Positions 1-5,660 of a stretch of DNA of 5,660 nt are shown piece by piece (within the stretch, counting starts at the first letter, position 1; every line of letters begins with the position of its first letter). The notes below the pieces were generated by a model. That model had not been told where the DNA came from, made no database searches, and saw only the letters and a list, made by a program, of their open reading frames with translations. The translations under genes and the position numbers were made by a program. This DNA is from Pseudopedobacter saltans (GTDB taxonomy: Bacteria; Bacteroidota; Bacteroidia; Chitinophagales; Chitinophagaceae). Location of the stretch: contig QFOI01000245.1 in the NCBI GenBank assembly GCA_003241175.1, forward strand, positions 1 through 5,660, given 5' to 3'.

Positions 1-1
1 A

Positions 2-763
2 TATTTTATGTTGGATGCCTCTGACAAACATTTGGGATTCAATCATCTTAACCAGGAATGCTACAACGGTTATGGAAGAACCATCAATATTGACCTTCCG
101 ACATTGGTTCCTCTTTCCCCTGACAATCTGGAAGAAAACAATACAACATTCGTCAATATAATTAATAGTGCTCAAGGAGATCGTCTATCTGGGTCTTACC
201 AATCCAACTTGGGTTATTTTAGTTCTATGTCAGTAAGGGACGAAGTCTCCAAAACGACACCAAAAGAATACTTTGAAAGCAAACAAAAAAACTTTTCTTT
301 CCCAATAAGCTTTACCAATACAGGTATTGATTCTTTAAGTAGCTACGACAATCCAATAGCGCTTCATTATGACTTTGAATTTGAACCGGAAAAAGAGGAG
401 TTAATTTACTTCAATCCTATGTTTGGAAATGCACAAAAAGAGAATCCATTCAAAGTTGCCGATAGGAAATACCCAGTCGAAATGCCGTATAAAGTGGTAG
501 ACAACTATATACTTATGATGGACATTCCGAAAGGATACGAAGTCGATGACCTACCAAAGTCTGCTAAGGTTTCTTTGAATGGAACAGACGGTTTTTTCCA
601 ATACATGATTGCGAAGCAGGATAACAAGATCCAGTTAATGGTCAAGACTAAGCTCAATAGAGCTACGTTTGACCCAGAAGATTATTCTTCTCTCCGCGAT
701 TTTTTTGCGCTTATCGTAAAAAAGCAAAATGAACCAATCGTTTTCAAAAAAATAAAAAACTAA
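2..763 (+). CDS. C-terminal part of a DUF3857/transglutaminase-like/DUF3858 exported protein (5' end outside window)
   Basis: The frame is open from the first bases of the window to the TAA at 761-763, so the gene begins upstream and 253 codons are visible. The ATG at 8 is internal, because it sits two residues before the motif LDASDK, which matches the end of a transglutaminase-like core. The Asp encoded at 14-16 would be the third member of a Cys-His-Asp triad whose Cys and His lie outside the window. The following NGYGR is typical of this family. The last ~140 residues form a DUF3858-type beta-rich tail. Counting from the ATG at 8, RKYPVEMPY is at 153-161, IPKGYEV at 173-179 and YSSLRDFFALI at 226-236. 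The last two align with IPEGYEV and YKSLVDFFDKI in the next gene, so the two are paralogues. The protein is probably periplasmic. Substrate and reaction are unknown, and peptidase or cross-linking activity is only inferred from the fold. The next gene starts 10 nt downstream, implying one transcript. Confidence 0.85.
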   Translation, partial: YFMLDASDKHLGFNHLNQECYNGYGRTINIDLPTLVPLSPDNLEENNTTFVNIINSAQGDRLSGSYQSNLGYFSSMSVRDEVSKTTPKEYFESKQKNFSFPISFTNTGIDSLSSYDNPIALHYDFEFEPEKEELIYFNPMFGNAQKENPFKVADRKYPVEMPYKVVDNYILMMDIPKGYEVDDLPKSAKVSLNGTDGFFQYMIAKQDNKIQLMVKTKLNRATFDPEDYSSLRDFFALIVKKQNEPIVFKKIKN

Positions 764-773
764 TATTCACTTA

Positions 774-2696
774 ATGTTTTTCCCTATAAAAACAAAAACA
801 TTGGTATTGATAAGCTTTCTTTTCTTATCGAAAACCAATGCACAGAATTATGCAACAGGCTCTATAGCCGACTCTTTAAGAAAGAAAGCGCATGCTGTTG
901 TACGTGACGACTTGACGCGTGTCATCATTAAGGATGCAAACAAAGCCATTGTACAAAAAAAATCTGTTGTTACTGTACTTGACGAAGAAGGAGCAAGAGA
1001 TGGTATTTTCCAAGAATTTTACACCAATCTTATTGGTCTAAACGATATTGAAGGTGTTTTGTACGATGCACAAGGCAACAAAATCAAATCCATGAAAAAG
1101 AAAGACATCAAGGACCTTTCTTTTGACGGAGATGAAAACTTGATCACAGATGGAAGATACAAAGAGCATAATTTTTATTGGTCCATCTATCCCTACACAG
1201 TAGAGTATTCTTATGAACAAGAAGTCAAGTCTTTGTTTTTGTTACCAGACTGGAATCCAGCCTCTTACAATGTAGCCGTCGAACACGCTAAACTAATTGT
1301 TGAAACACCGAGCAACTACAATATCCGACTAAGAGCAATACATATTCCGGGCACTTTGCCATCAATGCAAGACAATGGCAAGTATAAAACCTTTAGCTAC
1401 AGTTTAGACAACCTAAAAGCACGAGATCAGGAACCTTTGTCTAACAGAGGTCTGCTTAACCTTTTCCCCAAAATTGCCATAGCTCCTTCTAATTTCAGTA
1501 TGGGCAAGTACACGGGGAATATGGATGATTGGAAACAATATGGCCAGTTCCAATACGCCTTGTACCAAGGAAAGGATCGCCTACCTGAAAATATCCGACA
1601 AGAAGTTCATCGCTTGACTGATAACCTAAAAGATTCTCGTGAAAAGGCACAAGTACTCTACACCTTCCTTCAAAACAATACTCGCTACATCAGCGTACAG
1701 CTTGGTATCGGCGGCTGGGAGCCTTTTGATGCATCTTACGTTGCTTCAAAAAAATATGGCGACTGCAAAGCATTAACTAATTATATGTATAGTTTATTGA
1801 AGGAAGCCGGCATACCTTCCAATCCCGTTTTGATTAGTGCTGGCGATTATACTACGGACTACCTTATAGAGGATTTTGCCAATAGTTATTTCAACCATGT
1901 CATACTTTCTATTCCTCAAAGCAAAGACACCATTTGGCTGGAGTGTACTAGCCAAACATCGCCGTTTGGATACTTAGGAACATTTACTGCTAATAGAAAA
2001 GCATTGTTGCTGTCTGAGAATGGAGGCTACATCGTCAATACGCCAAACTACTCTCCTGCTCAAAATCTACAAAAACGTTTTACGGAGGCTACTATAGATA
2101 TTGACGGCAATCTCAAAGCAAACCTAAGTACATTGTATCAGGGAGAACAACAGGATTATGTCGCCAATCTACTTCATTACTCTTCCAAAGATCTTTTAAA
2201 AAAATATCTAAACTCCAGTTTGGGTTTGGCGACCTACGAAGTCATATCTTCTGATTACAAAGAGACTCCTTCCAGCCTCCCATCTATCGACGAAAAACTG
2301 ATCGTCACCGCACCAAATTATGCATCCGTAGTTGGCAAAAGAATCATGTTTTCGCCAAATGCATTTAACAAGAGCACTTCTAAGTTTGAAGCCAGCGAAG
2401 AGCGCAATTCAGAAATTGTGTTTACATATCCTTTTCTGGATTACGATTCTACAGTCTTTAACATACCTGAAGGATATGAAGTAGAATCTGTACCCAAACC
2501 GCTGTCGATTGAGTCTATGTTTGGCACCTACAGTTCTCAGGTAGATTTTAAAGAAGGGAAAATTATCTATATCAGATCCCAAAAGAGAGAATCTGGCAAA
2601 TACCCTACTACTCAATACAAATCATTAGTAGATTTTTTTGACAAAATATATAAAGCGGACAGAGAAAAAGTAGTCCTCAAAAAGAAAAGTTTGTAA
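774..2696 (+). CDS. DUF3857 and transglutaminase-like domain-containing exported protein, complete (640 aa)
   Basis: A complete gene for a periplasmic protein. Residues 1-23 are a type I signal peptide: lysines at 6 and 8, a hydrophobic stretch TLVLISFLFLS, and a cleavage site after TNA. A DUF3857-like beta-rich region covers about 55-225 (EFYTNLIGLNDIEGVLYDAQG, WSIYPYTVEYSYE, LPDW). The transglutaminase-like core covers about 275-395. Its likely nucleophile is Cys331 in KYGDCKALTNYMYSLLKEAG, and its likely His is His375 in YFNHVIL. The position held by Asp in the upstream paralogue (LDAS) is Glu390 here (WLECTSQTSPFGYLG). A DUF3858-like tail runs from about 545 to 630 (IPEGYEV, YKSLVDFF). 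The length fits the family. The ATG at 774 is chosen because it gives the signal peptide directly. It lies 10 nt after the preceding stop and has no Shine-Dalgarno sequence, as is usual in Bacteroidota. It is probably co-transcribed with the upstream paralogue and ends at the hairpin at 2699-2745. The biological substrate is unknown. Confidence 0.92.
   Translation: MFFPIKTKTLVLISFLFLSKTNAQNYATGSIADSLRKKAHAVVRDDLTRVIIKDANKAIVQKKSVVTVLDEEGARDGIFQEFYTNLIGLNDIEGVLYDAQGNKIKSMKKKDIKDLSFDGDENLITDGRYKEHNFYWSIYPYTVEYSYEQEVKSLFLLPDWNPASYNVAVEHAKLIVETPSNYNIRLRAIHIPGTLPSMQDNGKYKTFSYSLDNLKARDQEPLSNRGLLNLFPKIAIAPSNFSMGKYTGNMDDWKQYGQFQYALYQGKDRLPENIRQEVHRLTDNLKDSREKAQVLYTFLQNNTRYISVQLGIGGWEPFDASYVASKKYGDCKALTNYMYSLLKEAGIPSNPVLISAGDYTTDYLIEDFANSYFNHVILSIPQSKDTIWLECTSQTSPFGYLGTFTANRKALLLSENGGYIVNTPNYSPAQNLQKRFTEATIDIDGNLKANLSTLYQGEQQDYVANLLHYSSKDLLKKYLNSSLGLATYEVISSDYKETPSSLPSIDEKLIVTAPNYASVVGKRIMFSPNAFNKSTSKFEASEERNSEIVFTYPFLDYDSTVFNIPEGYEVESVPKPLSIESMFGTYSSQVDFKEGKIIYIRSQKRESGKYPTTQYKSLVDFFDKIYKADREKVVLKKKSL
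799..840 (+). other. Imperfect inverted repeat in the signal-peptide coding region
   Basis: CATTGGT (799-805) pairs with ACCAATG (834-840), and inside it GATAAG (809-814) pairs with CTTATC (824-829). This leaves an internal bulge (ATT opposite GAAA) and a 9-nt loop of C and T. The mRNA could fold into a 13-bp hairpin about 25 nt after the start codon of the second transglutaminase-like gene. It may damp translation or separate expression of the two operon genes, but it is AT-rich and may be chance. The structure is seen in the sequence; the function is inference. Confidence 0.3.
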
Positions 2697-2698
2697 CC

Positions 2699-2745
2699 TA
2701 AATAACAAATGGACGCTATTTTCAATAGCGTCCATTTGTTATTTA
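2699..2745. terminator. Bidirectional intrinsic terminator (perfect 22-bp inverted repeat)
   Basis: The arm at 2699-2720 is an exact reverse complement of 2724-2745, with only TTC (2721-2723) as the loop. The G+C-rich core is ATGGACGCTATT with its complement. The outer part of each descending arm is T-rich (TTGTTATTT), giving a U tract in either direction. It begins 3 nt after the TAA of the transglutaminase-like gene. On the other side it lies 15 nt beyond the stop codon of the minus-strand zinc-ribbon remnant. The symmetry and position fit a shared terminator between two convergent genes. Confidence 0.85.
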
Positions 2746-2760
2746 AAAAGACTAGACGTC

Positions 2761-2871
2761 TTATTTAGTTGCTTCAATTGAATTGAAGAGTTCTTCATCT
2801 GTCAAAATACGTCCACAGTTTTCGCAAACGATGATTTTTTTACGTTGACGAATTTCACTTTTAGATGGTTT
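2761..2871 (-). pseudogene. 3' remnant of a C4-type zinc-ribbon (DUF164-like) protein gene
   Basis: Read on the minus strand, the 37 codons before the TAA at 2763-2761 encode a peptide containing SEIRQRKKIIVCENCGRIL followed by TDEELFNSIEATK. This matches the C-terminal end of the C4-type zinc-ribbon family (DUF164/zf-RING_7), whose members usually read CGGC..IPPQRQ..IR.RKKIIVCE.CGRIL. The second zinc knuckle (CENC) is present. The first one (CGGC), the IPPQRQ segment and the whole coiled-coil N-terminal part are missing. Similarity ends near the Ser codon at about 2857-2859. Upstream there is an in-frame TAG (2874-2872), and no ATG, GTG or TTG occurs in frame between the two stops, so nothing can be translated independently. 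Intact family members are typically around 250 residues, so about 85% of the gene is gone. The shared terminator suggests the gene once stood here whole. I recognise the motif from memory; no alignment was run. Confidence 0.78.
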
Positions 2872-3118
2872 CTAATAATGATCCGGAATTAAACGTATGA
2901 ATTTTAATATCTATTAACTGTAAAATATAATAATTTAAAGTTTCAAAGAAAAACTACCTTTGATAATGCTTGCAGAAAGAATTATTCTATTCATGCTTTT
3001 GCTATACCTTCATGATAAAATTGGCTTTCTTTTTTAGGCAATAGAGAAATAGACTAAAATATAATTGACACTCCGTAACTAGTTTCTTTTATTGATTATA
3101 AATTAAAACACTCTGTAC
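2872..3118. other. AT-rich intergenic region upstream of the SusC-like gene
   Basis: About 247 nt without a coding frame I can support on either strand, with roughly 25% G+C by hand count. It separates the zinc-ribbon remnant from the receptor gene and must hold the receptor's promoter and leader. One good Bacteroidota -7 match is present (2955-2962). I see no tRNA, riboswitch, strong hairpin or insertion-sequence end. No ECF sigma or anti-sigma gene lies directly upstream of the receptor, and the receptor has no STN signalling domain. Confidence 0.6.
2955..2962 (+). promoter_or_regulatory. Putative -7 promoter box TACCTTTG of the SusC-like gene
   Basis: TACCTTTG matches the Bacteroidota primary-sigma -7 consensus TAnnTTTG exactly. 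A clear TTTG -33 element at the usual spacing of about 20 nt is not visible (the sequence there is ATAATTTAAAG), so the promoter is only half supported. If used, transcription would start near 2968-2970 and leave a leader of about 150 nt before the ATG at 3119. Confidence 0.35.
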
Positions 3119-3613
3119 ATGAAAAAACAATCAGTTTTCTTGATGCTGTTTTTGATGTTTGCAATGTTTAAATTGCATGCTCAGAACAAAACCTTAAATG
3201 GTCAAGTAAAAACAATTACAGGTTCTAGCCTCTCTGGCGTTTCCGTTAGGATTATTGGAGGTACTACGAATGCAATTACAGATGAAGCCGGAAATTTTAG
3301 CATTTCTGCATCTCCCGGAGATTCTCTGGAATTTTCATTTGTTGGATTTGACAGCAAACATATTGTAGTAGGCAACGAAAATAATATAACTGTCACTTTA
3401 AATGAAAAAACAAATTCTCAATTGGGCGAAGTCGTTGTAACAGCATTGGGCATAAAACGATCCGAACGCTCACTGACATATGCCACCCAACAGATTAACG
3501 GAAGCGAAGTATCCAAAAACAAAACCGATAATTTTGTCAATACATTAAGCGGAAAGGTAGCAGGCTTAACAATCACCCCAGCGCTTCAGGAGTCGGAGGT
3601 TCTTCTAAAGTAA
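3119..3613 (+). CDS. N-terminal fragment of the SusC-like receptor (signal peptide, carboxypeptidase-like domain, start of plug)
   Basis: This 164-residue frame is what is translated as the sequence stands. Residues 1-21 form a type I signal peptide (KK at 2-3, hydrophobic core VFLMLFLMFAMF, cleavage in LHA|Q). Residues about 26-97 are a CarboxypepD_reg-like beta-sandwich (LNGQVKTITGSSLSGVSVRI, ITDEAGNFSI, LEFSFVGFDSK). Residues 101-114 (QLGEVVVTALGIKR) are the conserved stretch preceding the plug in SusC proteins, close to where TonB contacts the receptor. The plug begins in NFVNTLSGKVAGLTITP, ending at residue 154. The last ten residues (ALQESEVLLK) are out of frame and unlike the family. 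There is no N-terminal STN domain. The ATG at 3119 gives the signal peptide at once; no Shine-Dalgarno sequence precedes it, only A-rich sequence. Confidence 0.85.
   Translation: MKKQSVFLMLFLMFAMFKLHAQNKTLNGQVKTITGSSLSGVSVRIIGGTTNAITDEAGNFSISASPGDSLEFSFVGFDSKHIVVGNENNITVTLNEKTNSQLGEVVVTALGIKRSERSLTYATQQINGSEVSKNKTDNFVNTLSGKVAGLTITPALQESEVLLK
3576..3583 (+). other. Frameshift site: one base missing at a C run in the plug-coding region
   Basis: The bases ATCACCCCAGCGCTTCAGG read ITPALQ in the upstream frame, but the family pattern is ITPSASG. Adding one C to the run at 3576-3579 (ACC CCC AGC GCT) or one A after it (ACC CCA AGC GCT) restores a continuous frame. No canonical -1 slippery heptamer is in phase here, so programmed ribosomal frameshifting is unlikely. 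Confidence 0.8.
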
Positions 3614-5660
3614 TCTTAAGAGGGGTCCGCTCAGCAACGGGAAGTAGCCAACCACTTTATGTAATAGATGGAATTCCCATCTTAAATTCTGCTAATGCTA
3701 ACGGACAACCCAGTGGTAGTGTTTTTGGGGGAGGGACTGATGGCGGTGACGGTATCTCTAACTTGAATCCTGACGACATTGCTAGTATCAGCGTATTAGA
3801 AGGCGCTTCCGCTGCTGCATTGTATGGTTATGAAGGACAAAATGGCGTAATTTTAGTCACTACAAAAAAAGGTAAAGCTGGTAAACCTGAAATAAACTTT
3901 AATTCCTCTGCCATTTTCAGTTCTCCTACTTTATTACCTAAATTTCAAAATTCTTATGGACAATCTGGAGGTAAATTAAGTTGGGACACGAGTGGAAATA
4001 AAATAAATTCGTATGACAACCTAAAGACTTTTTTCCGTACTGGAAATAATTTTACCAATTCCATCAATTTCACTACAGGAAATGAGAATGCACAGACATA
4101 TTTTTCCTACGCCAATACGAAAGCAAATGGTATCGAGCCAACCAATAACTTGATGCGACATAATATAACGTTAAGAGAAACAGGGCATTTTTTTGATGAT
4201 AAATTAGTTTTAGATGGTAGCGCCTCATATATAACCCAAAAGATAAATAACACTCCCGCTGCAGGTCTATATTTCAATCCTTTGGTTGGTCTTTATCTTT
4301 TCCCTAGAGGCTTAGACATACAGCCGTATAAGAATAACTATCTTAATCCTGATTCTGTTGGGTTTAAAAGACAAAACTGGGTAGCCAATGAAGATATACA
4401 ACAGAATCCTTGGTGGATCCTCAATAAGAACCCTAACTGGGGAACCCGAAATCGTTTTATTTTCAATGGTAGTATTCGTTACGAAGCGAATAACTGGCTG
4501 ACATTACAATCGAGAGGAAGTGTTGACAGAATTTCCGACGATTTTGAATTGGATGTTTATTCCGGAACACAATCTACTTTAAATTCGCAAGGGAATGGCT
4601 CTCTAGGTTTGAGTACCCAAACAGTCGATCAGAAATATGCCGATCTTTTAGCAACTATTAAAATAAATACAAACTCCAAATTCAAAGCGGACATTATAAT
4701 TGGTACTAGTATTAAAGATACCAAGACAACTGGATATCGAATTGGAAGAGGTTCCGGAACATTATTTCCCAATGGCCCTGCATTTACAGACCAAGGCCTA
4801 TCCATAACTGACCTTTTTACGCCAAGTAACATTATTTCTGGGCAGGCAAACGCTTCGTCAAATACAACAGCCCCACTTAATTCTCTAGTCGGTAGAACTC
4901 AAACCCAATCTATCTTTGGAAATGTCAATCTTTCTTATGATAACTGGGCATATCTAACTTTTACAGAGAGAACTGACTGGTCTTCTCTATTGGCTTATAC
5001 TCCAAAAAGCTCATTTTCTTACCCATCAGTTGGATTGTCTCTTGTGGTAGATCAGATGCTCAAATTACCAGAAGCTATCAGCTATCTTAAAGTAAGAGGT
5101 AGCTATGCAGAAGTAGGTAATCCACCAAGTATTCCTTATATCGCAAATATCTTAAATTATGAAAGCCCTGCAGGGCAACTGCAGTTCATTAATGCACAAG
5201 TAATAGGAAGTCTCAAGCCAGAGAATACAAAGTCTACAGAGTTTGGTATTGACATGAAATTATTCAAACGCTTGAACATCGCCTTTACTTATTATAATAC
5301 CAAAACCATTAATCAATTATTCCAAGTTTCTCCTTCCGTGACATCACTCATTTCTACCGCTTTTGTCAATGCTGGAGAAATTAAGAATGTAGGACAGGAA
5401 TTGTCAATTGGATATAATGTTTTCCAAAATCAAAAATTTACATGGACATCCAATATAGTCGCTTCTCATAATAAAAATACAGTTGTAAAAGTGGACCCTG
5501 AACATGGATTGGATACCTATACAATTTCTGGCGGCGGCGGAAACACATTCGAATCTAGACTGGTTAAGGGTGGATCCGCGGGAGATATTTATGGTTATGG
5601 TTTTATCAGAGATGATCAGGGACGTATAGAAATCAGTTCTGGAAAACCAACATTCAACTC
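3583..5660 (+). CDS. Remainder of the SusC-like receptor: plug and beta-barrel, in the shifted frame, running off the window
   Basis: Reading in frame from GCT at 3583 gives SASGVGGSSKVILRGVRS, which completes the plug begun in the other frame. The frame has no stop through 692 codons to the window end. The SusC signature follows: LYVIDGIPI (3655-3681) and NPDDIASISVLEGASAAALYG continuing to NGVILVTTKKG (3766-3873). Usual members have YGSRGANG where this one has YGYEGQNG. After the plug come barrel strands with alternating aromatic and polar residues. Two late family landmarks are ERTDWSS (ending 4986) and LKPENTKSTEFG (5212-5247). About 150 residues of barrel, including the C-terminal strand, should lie beyond the window. 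The first in-frame ATG is at 4153, deep inside the barrel region, so reinitiation could not make an exported receptor. Confidence 0.82.

Larger units (their letters stand above)
3119..5660 (+). pseudogene. SusC/RagA-family TonB-dependent outer-membrane receptor, frameshifted, 3' end outside window
   Basis: Together the two frames encode about 847 residues of a SusC/RagA-type receptor, which usually has around 1000. Such proteins form a 22-strand outer-membrane barrel closed by a plug and, with a SusD lipoprotein lid, import glycans or peptides using TonB energy. Domain order is signal peptide, carboxypeptidase-regulatory-like domain, plug with the SusC signature, then barrel. A single missing base near 3576-3580 puts the second part in the -1 frame. 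Without correction the cell would make only a 164-residue product with a signal peptide and part of the plug. Because the downstream frame is perfectly preserved, the lesion is very recent, reversible or a sequencing error. No substrate can be predicted from the sequence. A SusD gene is expected after the window. Confidence 0.85.

Noticed and set aside
8..10. ATG at 8 as the true start of the first gene
   Set aside because: It falls inside the transglutaminase core, the frame is open to the window edge, and no signal peptide follows it.
1038..1220. Minus-strand open frame of 60 codons
   Set aside because: It lies wholly inside the conserved DUF3857-like coding region on the plus strand and has no recognisable protein features.
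2409..2615. Minus-strand open frame of 68 codons
   Set aside because: It is a shadow of the DUF3858-like tail coding sequence, with no family resemblance or start context.
2921..3065. Direct repeat TAAAATATAAT at 2921-2931 and 3055-3065
   Set aside because: An 11-bp match made only of A and T in 25% G+C DNA is easily due to chance, and nothing flanks it that looks like an element boundary.
3065..3102. TTGACA and TATAAA as a classical sigma-70 promoter
   Set aside because: The spacing is 26 nt rather than about 17, and Bacteroidota primary promoters use a different consensus.
3202..3396. Minus-strand open frame of 64 codons
   Set aside because: It overlaps the carboxypeptidase-regulatory-like domain of the receptor gene and is explained by that gene's codon bias.
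3574..3583. Programmed -1 ribosomal frameshift to join the two receptor frames
   Set aside because: No X-XXY-YYZ heptamer is in phase, and SusC genes are not known to use recoding. A simple base loss explains the data better.
4629..4832. Minus-strand open frame of 67 codons with hydrophobic stretches
   Set aside because: It is antisense to well-formed beta-barrel codons. The hydrophobicity arises from the complement of polar strand codons.

Overview
The window looks like chromosomal DNA of a Bacteroidota bacterium, most likely Sphingobacteriaceae-like. The evidence is a SusC/RagA-type TonB-dependent receptor, tandem DUF3857/transglutaminase-like exported proteins, AT-rich intergenic DNA, start codons without Shine-Dalgarno sequences, and a Bacteroidota-type -7 box. 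The genus is inferred from protein style only.

Left part (1-2745): two co-directional genes 10 nt apart encode related periplasmic proteins of the DUF3857 / transglutaminase-like / DUF3858 architecture. The first is cut by the window edge and only its C-terminal part is visible. The second is complete (640 aa, signal peptide). The pair ends at a perfect 22-bp inverted repeat that reads as a bidirectional terminator.

Middle (2746-3118): just beyond the terminator, on the minus strand, lies the last ~37 codons of a C4-type zinc-ribbon (DUF164-like) gene, with no start codon and no upstream body. It was evidently once a full gene convergent with the transglutaminase pair. The sequence then turns into ~250 nt of AT-rich DNA (about 25% G+C) that serves as the leader of the next gene. 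The change at about 2860 looks like a rearrangement breakpoint.

Right part (3119-5660): a SusC/RagA outer-membrane receptor gene runs off the window. It is split by a one-base deletion at a C run (3576-3579) inside the plug domain. The N-terminal frame stops at 3613, while the rest of the receptor continues without a stop in the -1 frame for 692 codons to the window end. This is either a very recent pseudogene, an on/off slippage variant, or a sequencing error. A SusD partner would be expected just downstream, outside the window.

I see no RNA gene, CRISPR array, insertion sequence or obviously new multi-gene system. The observations most worth following are the truncated zinc-ribbon gene at a probable breakpoint and the frameshifted receptor beside it.
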